Shown here: piece by piece, positions 19,301 through 28,600 of the stretch
Layout of the letters: each line of letters begins with the position of its first letter
Numbering within the stretch: position 1 is the stretch's first letter
Origin: Candidatus Zhuqueibacterota bacterium
GTDB taxonomy: Bacteria; Zhuqueibacterota; Zhuqueibacteria; Residuimicrobiales; Krinioviventaceae
Direction of reading: 5' to 3'
DNA: 64,000 nucleotides
Assembly: GCA_016934825.1 (NCBI GenBank)
Contig: JAFGSB010000084.1
Coordinates: 1-64,000 of the forward strand
Program-made: the position numbers and the translations under genes
The notes under the pieces: model-generated
Told to the model about the DNA's origin: nothing
Database searches by the model: none
The model's input: only the letters and a program-made list of their open reading frames with translations

Positions 19301-19750
19301 TTCTTCCAGATCAATCCAACTCCCTTCAATACCATATAAATTAAAACAATGACTATTTTTCATGTTTCTGAAAACCAGGTTTGTACGGTCTGAACCTGCC
19401 CCCTGAAAAACAATATTCCGGTACTCATGTGTTAATGTAATGGGATCATCCAGATAAAACGTTCCTTCCGGGAAATAAATAATCGCCAAACCATCCGTTT
19501 GATCTACATGGTATTTAGCATCGGCAATTGCTGCTGCTAATTCCGTATCCGTATCACCATTTGTGCCCGTGACGACAAAGGCCTCTGCCGGGGTTGTTGT
19601 GCTCATATCCTGAAGTAATCCTGCCACATTCCAGGTTTGTTGATAAGATGAAGGAATATGACCTACGCCATTGTATAATGTTTGGGCTTGAATAAACGAT
19701 ATAAACATTAAGAAAATCAAAATAATTAATACAAAACGATTGGTTTTCAT
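16337..19750 (-). CDS. Secreted beta-helix (pectate-lyase-fold) protein with TPR region and sorting domain
   Basis: 1137 residues. Signal peptide 1-22. Residues about 55-450 begin as a pectate-lyase-3-like beta-helix (DGLAIIYFPEGTFYLDDPI, FQGAGSDRTNLVF). Residues about 530-840 are a second right-handed helix (LTIEPGTAVSIPHSN, then many NN.YG turns). A TPR-like region is at about 855-1030 (AREKM.QKEYASAV, FDDALKMYSILETKFP). The end, from about 1047, is the FlgD-like sorting domain (NYPNPFNPET, ending RKMLLMR). It is probably a surface polysaccharide-active or polysaccharide-binding protein. Base composition changes sharply inside the gene near 18100-18180. Confidence 0.82.
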   Translation of the reverse strand: MKTNRFVLIILIFLMFISFIQAQTLYNGVGHIPSSYQQTWNVAGLLQDMSTTTPAEAFVVTGTNGDTDTELAAAIADAKYHVDQTDGLAIIYFPEGTFYLDDPITLTHEYRNIVFQGAGSDRTNLVFRNMKNSHCFNLYGIEGSWIDLEENFDKGDKRIYPASGTWSTGDWIHFYVYNYDFRKDPPLPESELEIVGQITKIENMGTDANGDYLEIKDEANMNYKDLDGDGRPMRVRKITPIRNIGIENLKIKRTPNEKADDYYYNIKFNNAVNCWVRGVESYKPSRSHLAVTRSSHLEITGCYFHEAMDYCGGGWGYGVSLESSTTNCLVENNIFRCLRHSMIAVAGSNCNVWTFNYSCEQHSTGSPPTYRDLDLHAKWPFGHLFEHNIVETIGSDDAHGANGFYNTFVRNWATENNVDFKKMEYWSTLGNIKYVEPLYAPYFTYDHGPITDRFGYKENYTLGIIHNSVAYYPSDGNACELKDVSYYYSARPDFLPSSSYSWPALGCKYSYGTSLTQSIPAKGRFNYTKKTYLPNPTPKPLTTAGTLPYDQTWSGTHTLTGNVTVPSGITLTIEPGTAVSIPHSNSINIEGTLIAEGTDGNEITFNSVSGIWGGLKFLNSSVDAACIVKYCDIQHATYGVYINQAGPTIQNCELHNNMYGFYAYNGTAASAVTVEDNIFRNNIYGIQFSYPISTFYVESNDSYANASRNVYLYSCLDKIEISYNDIYDSSDLGIYLFASYPYVYRNNIYQNDGHGIACYYGSHFDLFSDTNYGQNWIYDNGNHGIYIDSNSLPTLGWWNYGCPSANHFENNTNYHVYSLQSLEVLAQYNYWDDHTNVYGNVNTAGYMEKAIAKEPNDNMLTGDPRARELLAGGREKMRQKEYASAVNTFKSIVTNYPDDHASWLALTFIDMCYHRAETKDNSVFPFFTSVMNANSGIVGGKARELYAEHLHLSGRFDDALKMYSILETKFPKTMLAKKALYDTWMVNYFQKEDTPAALAARNKLEADFPNDEWVYMMKTAMGEQAELPDPNIGKENAEDITEKTVDKFAVYANYPNPFNPETLIKYDVPEADHVEITVFDIQGRKVTTLINSQVESGQHSVTWRGRDAYGRQVASGMYFYRTSYRDYIVSRKMLLMR

Positions 19751-19779
19751 AATTTTATCTCCTTGCTTAATGGTACACG

Positions 19780-20448
19780 TTAAAAAGAATAAACAAAAAA
19801 TAACTGGAAACTATCGATTTTCCCCTTCATGCTTATTCCAGCAATATTTTCTGTAGTGGATAAAGCCCTGGAGTATTTTGGTATTAATGCAATTCTTTTA
19901 AAAGATATCTTGAAACCTATGTGAAAGTTTTTTGACCAGGGTATATAAGGCTCATCGACCAGAAAATAATCAAAATCCCTGTCCGCATCATTTTTAATTT
20001 CGGTCACTTTTGTGTTTTTAACTCGCGTGTGATCTTTGATTGGTATCAAAAGACTATAGCCTGCATGTATACTCGTAGAAAAGTTATCATTGACATCAAT
20101 TGTGTAACCAATTTGTAATGGTATTTCAACAAAAGAAAGATTGATTTGAAAGTCTCCGCTCCAAATCCAGTTGGCATCTTCTTTGTGAATTGACGATGGC
20201 CAGGTCCGATTTTTTATTAAAATTCTTTTGTTATTATATATTAAGCCGGCGCCAATGAATCCGTCAAATGATTTAATTGGATAATAATCAAGTCCGATCC
20301 CTATTGAAGGCCCTATTCTACTTTCACAGCTTTCATTGCGAAATTGTGATTGATTGATTCCGATTTCACCATATTTCAATGTTCTGGCGCTGCCGGATAC
20401 AGCCATGATTAAGATCATCATACCCGGAATAAATAATGATTTATTCAT
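19780..20448 (-). CDS. Outer-membrane beta-barrel protein (PorT/OMP_b-brl type)
   Basis: A 222-residue protein with a signal peptide ending near SGSA. Alternating beta-strands follow (IGPSIGIGLDYYPIK, GFIGAGLIYN, VEIPLQIGYTI, SIHAGYSLLIP, HIGFKISFKRIALIPKYS), and the last residues FFVYSF give the C-terminal aromatic typical of barrels. It resembles the small PorT-like barrel group by layout; no specific role is visible. It is followed 29 bases later by the beta-helix gene in the same direction, so the two may share a transcript. Confidence 0.65.
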   Translation of the reverse strand: MNKSLFIPGMMILIMAVSGSARTLKYGEIGINQSQFRNESCESRIGPSIGIGLDYYPIKSFDGFIGAGLIYNNKRILIKNRTWPSSIHKEDANWIWSGDFQINLSFVEIPLQIGYTIDVNDNFSTSIHAGYSLLIPIKDHTRVKNTKVTEIKNDADRDFDYFLVDEPYIPWSKNFHIGFKISFKRIALIPKYSRALSTTENIAGISMKGKIDSFQLFFVYSF

Positions 20449-21046
20449 TTTGATTTCTCCTTTGAATTATCAAGCATTAATTTGATTTTACATATCACGG
20501 CGGTTTAAAAATCAAATTCCTTAAATACATGTTAACACCCCAAACATATTAAAATAAATACAAAATAGAAATTGAATTTATCGATTTTGTTCAAGCGACA
20601 TATTCTCATAAATCAAAATGAATTGAAACATCATTTAAAAATATCGTTTACCAGAATTCCTATATCCCATCCCGTGTTCCCCAAAATTAACCGATCTGCG
20701 CCGGTGAAAAAAATGAATTGTATGTGTTGTACTTTGCCGTGACTTGTTCATCATAGCTGCCCCGTGCCGCCCCATACAAAATGAAAATAAAATATATTTT
20801 TATAAATGTCAAGTAAAATTTTAAAAATTAATGAATTTTCACGGGGGGGGGGTAAATTTTATTAAAATCGTAATATTTATAAATAGACTGGGTGAATAAA
20901 TTTTATACAAAATGTCAAGTCAATATACGGGTGCAAAAATTATGGGCTGTCAGGTATCTGCGTGTATCGGCGTTCATCGAGCAAAGCGGGCGGTCAAGGT
21001 ATCAACCGCAGATCAACGCACCGACGCCCCGGAGTATATCAAACCC

Positions 21047-21145
21047 ATGTGTAGTCCACCTTTTATAATAGCTATAATGCCCATCCTTGTTCCCGAATCA
21101 ATAATTACGAATAATTTTAACTGTATCCACGGGTGGACTACACAT
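21047..21145. repeat. 99-base unit bounded by perfect 14-base inverted repeats
   Basis: ATGTGTAGTCCACC at 21047-21060 and GGTGGACTACACAT at 21132-21145 are exact reverse complements around a 71-base AT-rich centre. I see no target duplication and no second copy in this window, so it could be a miniature element or a long hairpin. Confidence 0.6.
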
Positions 21146-21265
21146 TGAGCAACACCAGTTAATATCGGTTATTTCCAAAACAGAGGTTTGGAGAAAATTG
21201 CGTTGCGGATCAGAAATTCGCAACGAGGGAAATAAAAGTATTCAAAAATTTTGAATATTCCCCCC

Positions 21266-21300
21266 AAAAAAAACGAACCCGGATGTCAAAGGTTCGCTTT
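21266..21300 (-). terminator. Terminator of the slipin gene
   Basis: On the minus strand GCGAACC and GGTTCG pair around an 11-base loop, followed by eight T. It lies 25 bases past the slipin stop. Confidence 0.85.
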
Positions 21301-21324
21301 TAAGTTAGCTCAATATTTACCTAT

Positions 21325-22074
21325 TTATTTAGTTAGTTTTCCTTTGATAAACGGTTCAAACAAATCAATAGGTATCGGGAAAATTGTTGTCGAATTGTTT
21401 TCCGATGCAATTTCAGATAGTGTTTGTAAATATCTTAGCTGCAATGCTTCGGGATGTTTAGAAATAACTGCCGCTGCTTTGGCCAGGGTTTCCGATGCCT
21501 GATATTCACCCTGGGCATGAATAACTTTGGCGCGTCTTTCTCTTTCCGCCTCCGCTTGCTTTGCCATGGCCCGCTGCATATCCGGGGGAAGGTCCACATG
21601 TTTTACTTCTACGGAAACGACTTTAATGCCCCATGGATCGGTATGCTCGTCGATGATTTTTTGTAACTCCTGGTTGATTTTATCCCGCTGTGCCAGTAGT
21701 TCATCCAGTTCAGCCTGGCCCAGGATACTTCGGAGCGTTGTTTGCGCCAGTTGTGATGTTGCATACAGATAGTCTTCAACTTCCACAATGGCCTTACTCG
21801 GTTCCAGCACCCGGTATAATATAACAGCATTGACTTTAATAGAAACGTTATCTTTAGAAATGACATCCTGTGTCGGGACATCGAGGGTAATAATCCTGAG
21901 GCTGACTTTCACTACACGGTCAACAAGTGGAATAATAAAAAAGATACCCGGACCTTTATCTCCGATCAATCGTCCTAAACGGAAAACAACACCGCGTTCA
22001 TATTCCCGGAAAATCTTGATGGCGCTTGTAAGTAATATTATACCAAGGACTATCAGAACAATTAATGGCTGCAT
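21325..22074 (-). CDS. Slipin (SPFH/band 7 stomatin-like membrane protein)
   Basis: 249 residues. An N-terminal membrane anchor (about 4-20) is followed by the band 7 domain ([68 protein letters not shown]) and a coiled, Glu/Arg/Ala-rich segment ([15 protein letters not shown]). Slipins form membrane-bound oligomers and are usually encoded next to an NfeD protease, as here: nfeD lies 31 bases upstream on the same strand. The likely role is membrane microdomain or membrane-protein quality control; the substrate is unknown. Confidence 0.93.
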   Translation of the reverse strand: MQPLIVLIVLGIILLTSAIKIFREYERGVVFRLGRLIGDKGPGIFFIIPLVDRVVKVSLRIITLDVPTQDVISKDNVSIKVNAVILYRVLEPSKAIVEVEDYLYATSQLAQTTLRSILGQAELDELLAQRDKINQELQKIIDEHTDPWGIKVVSVEVKHVDLPPDMQRAMAKQAEAERERRAKVIHAQGEYQASETLAKAAAVISKHPEALQLRYLQTLSEIASENNSTTIFPIPIDLFEPFIKGKLTK

Positions 22075-22105
22075 ATTTTACCTCCTTATTTGGCGTTTAA
22101 AAAAT

Positions 22106-23425
22106 TTATACCAATTTTTGAGTATATTTTTCTACCACCAGTTCAAGACCATTAACAGCTTTAACTTTAATTTTATCTCCTTTTTTAATCACATCGGACG
22201 AAACGACATGCCATATTTCTCCGTGTACTTTAACATCGCCATCCGGTTTAATCGGAGTGATCGCGACGCCAATTTCACCAACAAGACCTTCACGACCCGT
22301 AGTGGGTTGCGCCAGGCGCGCCTTAACCGCCATACTCACCGCGAAAACAAAAAATGCAGCGGTAGCAAGTGCCACAGTTAATGCGATTTTCCAATCTACC
22401 CGCACGGGAAATCCCGGCGCCTGGTCGAACAGCATAATGGAACCCAAAAACATGGAAACAATTCCGCCGATTGTTAATATTCCGAAACTTGTCACTTTGA
22501 CCTCCAACACAAATAACACAATTGCGAACAAAATGAGCAGTATGCCTGCTGTTCTGACGGGTAAAGTTTGCAGAGCAAAAAATGCCAGTATCAAAAAGAT
22601 ACCGCCGATCACACCCGGCAATATTGAACCCGGATTTGATAATTCAAAAAATATACCGTAAATACCCAGCATGAGTAATATATAAGCGATTGTCGGGTTT
22701 GATATCCTGTTTAAAATTTTATGGCGCCAGTTCATTTCGATTAATACGACCCGGGCGTTTTTGGTGTGTAATGTTTTGGTCTGGTTATCTTCAAGGTTGA
22801 TGGTTTTGCCGTCTATTGAAGCCAAAAGACTGTCCTGGGAAGGCGCAATCAAATCGATTACATTTATTTTCAACGCCTCCTCTTCATTTATCGAATCGCT
22901 CACCCGAACAGCCTGTTCCGCCCAGTCCGCATTACGTCCGTGTTTTTCAGCAATACCGCGTATCCATGTCGAGGCGTAATTGGTTACTTTTTCCCCCATT
23001 ACTTTGGAGGTGTCCTGCTGGCCGCCGATTCCCACAGGATGAGCGGCGCCAATATTTGTACCCTCAGCCATGGCGGCAACATGACAGGCCAGCGTAATAA
23101 ATACTCCGGCGGAAACGGCGCCTGAACCGCTTGGCGCAATGTACATCACGACCGGTACTTTGGACGTAAAAATAGCTTTCACTATATCTTTCGTTGACTG
23201 TAACAAACCGCCCGGCGTATCCATCTGGATAAGGAGACATTCATAATTCCCCTTTTCAGCTCTTTCAATATTATCTATGATATATTTGGCTGAAATAGGA
23301 TTTATATCTCCGTCTATTATGATTTTTAACACGGTTCCGCTTTCGGCGTGTAACAAAGCGGAATAATAAAATGTTATAATTGTTAGTATAAGTAAGATAT
23401 GATTCTTTTTCATTTGATCACTCAA
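22106..23425 (-). CDS. NfeD-family membrane serine protease
   Basis: 439 residues with three parts. A signal/anchor is followed by a ClpP/crotonase-fold protease domain (LIQMDTPGGLLQSTKDIVKAI, then PSGSGAVSAGVFI with the likely catalytic Ser, and GTNIGAAHPVG). There are about four or five membrane helices (near 235-375). The C-terminal OB-like NfeD domain (GREGLVGEIGVAITPIKPDG, VHGEIWHVVS) ends the protein. This is the long NfeD1b type that partners slipin. The family cleaves hydrophobic C-terminal segments of slipins. It is cotranscribed with the slipin gene. Confidence 0.93.
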   Translation of the reverse strand: MSDQMKKNHILLILTIITFYYSALLHAESGTVLKIIIDGDINPISAKYIIDNIERAEKGNYECLLIQMDTPGGLLQSTKDIVKAIFTSKVPVVMYIAPSGSGAVSAGVFITLACHVAAMAEGTNIGAAHPVGIGGQQDTSKVMGEKVTNYASTWIRGIAEKHGRNADWAEQAVRVSDSINEEEALKINVIDLIAPSQDSLLASIDGKTINLEDNQTKTLHTKNARVVLIEMNWRHKILNRISNPTIAYILLMLGIYGIFFELSNPGSILPGVIGGIFLILAFFALQTLPVRTAGILLILFAIVLFVLEVKVTSFGILTIGGIVSMFLGSIMLFDQAPGFPVRVDWKIALTVALATAAFFVFAVSMAVKARLAQPTTGREGLVGEIGVAITPIKPDGDVKVHGEIWHVVSSDVIKKGDKIKVKAVNGLELVVEKYTQKLV

Positions 23426-23670
23426 TTATATTGAAACTTGAATATTAAAAGAACAAGACAGATCACTCTTTTATAAAATAAAATATGAAACCGGCAATTG
23501 AAATGCAATTTAATTATTGAACAATTTTTAAAATGTTTGGTATCTGTATAATATTACTGTTTTTTATCTCTTTTTATTTCATATAATTTAAAGAAAAATG
23601 TAACGTGATCAATATTTCATAACAATATTTAACTTGACATTTAGTTAATATTTTAACAAATTTTACATAG

Positions 23671-23849
23671 ATAATCCCTGTATTCAGGTGTTTAGCAAAA
23701 AAGAACCAACACCTATAATTTGGGAGCTTAGCTCTGAAAGTGTATTACAGGCCTCCTTTGCGAGAAGTAGAGGACGTAAAAAACGGTCAGGCGGTGCCCA
23801 CTGTGACGGAAGGGTTCTTTTAACGCTTCACCTGATACAGGGATTTTTT
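23671..23849 (+). ncRNA. ssrS: Candidate 6S RNA (SsrS-like)
   Basis: A 179-base unit with paired ends: AATCCCTGTAT and CAGGTG near the 5' side pair with CACCTG and ATACAGGGATT at the 3' side, followed by a T run. Inside, AAGAACC pairs with GGGTTCTT, and the middle is large and loosely paired. Closing stem, internal stem, open centre and length all fit 6S RNA, which binds housekeeping RNA polymerase. A TTGACA lies about 32 bases upstream (23634-23639), but a matching -10 is not clear. It ends over the stop codon of the opposing comM gene. The alternative is another structured RNA of unknown family. Confidence 0.55.
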
Positions 23850-25386
23850 AATTGAACACGCCGATTCTATCCAAACTTCTATATTGTATTGCCTCGCTCA
23901 CAAATTCCGGCCTTATTTTTTCAGCCCCTTCAAGATCGGCTATTGTTCGGGAAACTTTTAAAATCCTGTCATAAGCTCGGGCCGACAAGCCAAGTTTTGT
24001 AATGGCCATCTTTAATAGTTCATGACCCTGTTCATCAACCAGACAATACCGTCGTATTTCCTTTGAGTTCATTCGGGCATTACAATACAAATGGAGACTA
24101 TCTTTAAAACGGTCCAACTGAATGTGCCGGGCTTTTTCCACCCGTTCCCTTATCGACCGTGAGGTCTCACCGGTTTCTTTACTGCTCAGTTCCTTATATT
24201 TCACTGAAGGTACTTCAATATGTATGTCAATCCTGTCCAAAAGCGGACCGGATATGCGGGACAGATACCTTTGTATGGCCGGAATGGAACAGGTACATTC
24301 CTTATTCGGATCGGTATAATACCCGCACGGGCAGGGATTCATGGCTGCCGCCAGCATAAATTCCGCCGGATAAGTTAACGATAACGCCGCCCTGGAAATG
24401 GTCACATGGCCGTCCTCCAGCGGCTGGCGCATCACTTCAAGAACATTTTTTTTGAATTCGGGCAATTCATCCAGAAAGAGAACACCGTGATGGGCCAGGC
24501 TGACCTCGCCCGGTTTCGGTATGTTGCCCCCTCCTATTAACCCGGCGTCGCTGATCGTATGGTGGGGAGACCGAAACGGCCGGGTTGCGACCAGTGCTTT
24601 ATTCGCCGGCAGCAAACCGGCAACGGAATGAATTTTGGTTGTCTCCAGCGCTTCCTCGAGCGTCATATCCGGTAAAATTGTGGGTATTCGTTTGGACAGC
24701 ATTGTTTTTCCCGATCCGGGCGGTCCGATCATAATGATATTATGACCGCCGGCGGCGGCCACTTCCAGGGCGCGTTTGACATGCTCCTGGCCCTTTACGT
24801 CCTGAAAATCAAACTGGTAGTCCCGGTGCCGGGAAAAAATTTCATGCAGATCTACTGTAAATGGTGTATAGCTGTCATCACCATTTAAAAAATTAACCGC
24901 GTCGTTCAATGATTTGACCGGAATGACCTCAAGGTCCCTGGCCATGGCGGCTTCACGGGCGTTTTCCTCGGGTATAATAATTCCCCGGATATTGTTTTTG
25001 ACAACCTCGGTCGCGATTGAAAGCGAACCGGTGATCGGTCTCAGACTGCCGTCCAGGCTGAGTTCGCCAAGTAAAAGATAATCGTTTAACCGGTCCGGTA
25101 ATATGATGCCGGAGCCGACAAGAATTCCCACCGCAATTGGCAGGTCAAATGCGGAGCCCTCCTTTTTTATATCGGCAGGTGCCAGATTGACAGTGATTTT
25201 TTTGATCGGGAAACGAAATCCTGAATTTTTAATGGCCGCCTGAACACGAAAATTTGATTCTTTAACTGCGCCCTCAGGAAGTCCAACCGTAAAAAAACGC
25301 GGCAGCGAGCCCTCTAGATGAACTTCAACTTTAACAATATAAGCGTTTATGCCCAAAACCGAACCGCTCAGGACCTTTGCTAACAT
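23848..25386 (-). CDS. comM: YifB/ComM family Mg-chelatase-like AAA+ ATPase
   Basis: 512 residues, the normal length. The N-terminal Lon-like/ChlI_2 domain (about 1-170: [25 protein letters not shown]) is followed by a Mg-chelatase AAA+ core with Walker [11 protein letters not shown], Walker [11 protein letters not shown] and the family motif [10 protein letters not shown]-terminal helical domain ends in [10 protein letters not shown]. ComM proteins are helicases that extend branch migration during natural transformation. The N-terminus is complete from the ATG at 25386. Confidence 0.95.
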   Translation of the reverse strand: MLAKVLSGSVLGINAYIVKVEVHLEGSLPRFFTVGLPEGAVKESNFRVQAAIKNSGFRFPIKKITVNLAPADIKKEGSAFDLPIAVGILVGSGIILPDRLNDYLLLGELSLDGSLRPITGSLSIATEVVKNNIRGIIIPEENAREAAMARDLEVIPVKSLNDAVNFLNGDDSYTPFTVDLHEIFSRHRDYQFDFQDVKGQEHVKRALEVAAAGGHNIIMIGPPGSGKTMLSKRIPTILPDMTLEEALETTKIHSVAGLLPANKALVATRPFRSPHHTISDAGLIGGGNIPKPGEVSLAHHGVLFLDELPEFKKNVLEVMRQPLEDGHVTISRAALSLTYPAEFMLAAAMNPCPCGYYTDPNKECTCSIPAIQRYLSRISGPLLDRIDIHIEVPSVKYKELSSKETGETSRSIRERVEKARHIQLDRFKDSLHLYCNARMNSKEIRRYCLVDEQGHELLKMAITKLGLSARAYDRILKVSRTIADLEGAEKIRPEFVSEAIQYRSLDRIGVFN

Positions 25387-25530
25387 AAATTAACCGTTCA
25401 ATTAATTTATTTTATATTTTACAGGGTCAGAAAAATTTTAGCTCCCCTTGAGTTATGTATTATTATTTTAAATAAGGTAAAATTAATAATGAAATAAGCA
25501 AGAATTATTTTCAAAATGGCAAGATAATAA

Positions 25531-25560
25531 TAAAAATAACGATTATCACGTTATTGTATA
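25531..25560 (-). terminator. Weak AT-rich hairpin after the 14-gene operon
   Basis: AATAACG and CGTTATT pair around a 7-base loop. On the minus strand the stem is followed by TTTATTATTATC. It lies about 60 bases past the last gene of the operon. The stem is short and AT-rich, so efficient termination is uncertain. Confidence 0.35.
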
Positions 25561-25616
25561 ATAGTATTTATTATTACGGAATATTGTTGTTGTTGGAAGG
25601 AAATAACGGAGCAATT

Positions 25617-28600
25617 TCATTCATACCGCAAAGCGGGAATCAGGTTGGTTTTCAATGAAGATCGGGCCGCAATATAAATCCATAAAAAGCCGAAAATAAA
25701 TAAAAACAGGACAGCGAGTACAATTGAAAAATAGGGTACAGATATACCGGGAGTGAAAAAAACCGGTAAGATAGAGATCAATGCCGAAACCGTTCCCGTT
25801 AGCAGGCCGGCAATCAGAAGAAAAATATGTTCGGACAATAACAATCTCATAATTGACTGACGACTGAAACCGACAGCGCTTAATAATGCCATCTCCCCCC
25901 GTCTTTCCAGAATATTTCTGAAAACAATAATTCCCAGACCAATACTTCCTAAAATTAAACCCAGTCCGCCCAGGGACAGGAAAATAGATAGATATGTATT
26001 TTCGACTTTGTTGAATTCAGCCAGTCTGACATAAGACGGGATCAATTCGAGACCGAAATTCTGCATAATAAAGGTTAAATGTTTTTCAAATATTTGCTGG
26101 TTCTCTTTCGGTACGTCCGCTAAAAACACATTATAACCGCCGGCGGAAGGAAACTGATCGATAAATAAATTCTCCGCGATCAACACATGCCCCTGAAATA
26201 TCGAATTTACCAGTCCGGCTATCAAAACCAGTTTCAACGGCTGCCCGTTTTCGTTTATATAATTAAGAGTATCACCTACGGCTTTTCCCAGGCCCCAGAT
26301 TATGACAGTTTCATCCGCTATGGCCGGAATGACATTGTCCGCATATTTCTTATTCAATTCAAGCCAGATATGTGATTTATCAATATTCCCGATTGTTTTG
26401 CTGAATGTGAACGCCCCCCTTTTGTCCAATTCTGCCGGATCGAGTCCCAGAATTGCCGGCTGTCTGACACGATTCAAGTTCAAACAACTGGCATCGTCGC
26501 CGGATTTTCTGCGCATTTGGACAAAATCGGCATTCTCAAATTCTTCAGTATCCAGTTCAAAAAATTTACGGCCTTTTTGACTGTTAAGGTCATATAAAAC
26601 CGGCGAAACGGTTTCCCCCCAGAAGGCAAATCCCCCGGTGCCGGATTCTCTTTTTTCCGCATGCAGAAGGCTGCCCTGCCGGTTGGCGCCGACGCCGATC
26701 ACTATAAATATCCCGCACGCCAGCAAGCCGATAATCGCCAGACTTCTTTTCCGGTTCCTGGAGTTGTTTCGAACGCCTAATCCGGATAGATTGAGTGAGC
26801 TGACATCCGTCTTTCGGGAAACACGAATTAAAATGAGATAAGAGCTACAGAGCCCGGCAATCAATAATAAAGATCCGGCGCCGAAAAAAACCGCAGAGGC
26901 TTCATGGCCCCGGCCGGGATCGGTAGTAATCAAAATAATAAAAACACCAACAAGACTAATCAGCGTTGTTAAAATGGCAATGTTGATCTTTTTCCTGGAA
27001 AGAGAATCATGGTATCTGCTTTGCGCCTGCTGCAGATCAACGATGGATTTTAGTGACTGCCTTTGAATGACCAGCCCGATTGCGATAAAAATAATAAAAA
27101 TACCTGCAGCGAACCCGATGAGCAGAGTCACCGGAACAATATGTAAAGTTAATGAAGACGTGCCGACAGCCCCCCGCCACAAAGAGCCAAGTCCGAAAAG
27201 GACAATCTGATTATACAATATGCCGAACATGATACCCAGTAACGAACCGACAACGGCAATAATAAAAATCTCTCCCAGGTATAATTTTTTGACTTGTCCG
27301 GTCTTGTATCCGACAGCGAGCAACAATCCTGTTTCGTTTGCGCGTTTTTCAATTCCCAAAATATATAGTAGACCGGTCAGTATTAACGCCGATACGATGA
27401 TAAAAAAGCTCAAACCGAGGAATAGCTGGCCAAAGTCGACAGCTTCTTTAGTGGCAATCAACCCCTCTTCGAGTACCGGCCGGAATACCAGACCAACCGA
27501 AGCGGGTTTCAGGTTGTTGAGTATTGCCGATTGAATTGATTCAGGATTTATACTACTGACAGGAAATCGGATAGCAGTTAATTTACCAAAACGATTTTCC
27601 CACAAATTTTGCGCTGTTAACAATGAAATATACGCTTTTGGCGTTCCACGATAGGTGTCCCAGTATTTTTCATCCTTTTGCCGTATTTTGTCCAGATCAA
27701 TGGGTATTCCCGGGTCCCAATCACGGCAGTTATCGGCATCCGCAAGCCCGGGAAATCCGGGCATCAGATGTTTATCCGCAGTTCGTCCCATGATAGGGAC
27801 AATTGCGGCTATTTTTAATGATGTGGATTTTTCCAATAATTGCCTTGCCGGCCCGGGTACATAATAATCGATACGGATCGTATCGCCTGTTTTGGCGCTC
27901 AAATCATCGGCAAGCCATTGATTTATAATAATTTGATCTTCTTTTAAATTTTTGTGAACAATGGGTTCACCCGGTGCGGAAATGAATGAATACGGTGTGG
28001 TTTTGCCGTCAACTTTGAATTGGTTGACAAAATATGTCAATATTTTTTTGAATTCAAGCCCTGTTTCATCAACGGCGGCTACAACGGCGGGTTCCAAAAA
28101 AATCCGGTCGGATGTCAATTCAAATGTCTTGAATTCCGGCAGTTCTGTAAATTTCAACCCGGCATCGGCCAGTTTGAAACTATGGTCTAAAAATTGTTCC
28201 AACATATTGATTGTCAGTGATTTATCTTTATTGTCGGCGACAAGCAATATATTGGCCCGGTTGTCCATATCCATGGTTTCGGATAAAAATGAAGCGGATA
28301 GAAAGACATTATACGGCGGGATCTGGTTTGTTTTCAAACTGAACCGGCCGAAATGCTTGTCCTGTATAATGGCTTTGATCGTCACGCGCAGTGCAACAGA
28401 TTTTTGGATATCGCGGGCAAAAGGGGCGTCAAGCGGAAAAAAATCGACAGAATTGATGCGCAGTAACAGATTATCGTTTACTTTTAGTCCCATTTTCAGG
28501 GCCAGCCGGTTATTTATGACGGCCTGGTTATCTTTTATCTGCTGAACCGGGACATTTTCAGGCGAAAGATCCCAGAAATTATTTTCAATACCCAATATTT

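Larger units (their letters stand above)
20449..21324. other. 876-base spacer without a supported gene
   Basis: The left part is AT-rich and unstructured. It holds a run of ten G at 20843-20852, two short repeats of AATGTCAAGT (near 20808 and 20911), a more GC-rich stretch at 20940-21040, a 14-base inverted repeat (21047-21145), a small CGTTGCG/CGCAACG hairpin (21201-21225) and the terminator of the slipin gene. A 78-codon plus-strand open frame at 20912 crosses the inverted repeat and does not look like a protein. Confidence 0.6.

Noticed and set aside
20940-21040. ATCTGCG/CGCAGAT pair in a GC-richer stretch
   Set aside because: The arms are short and widely spaced and the stretch shows no repeat unit, so it is not a supported element or CRISPR.
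20912-21148. 78-codon plus-strand open frame
   Set aside because: It runs through an inverted repeat and has no protein-like pattern or ribosome site.
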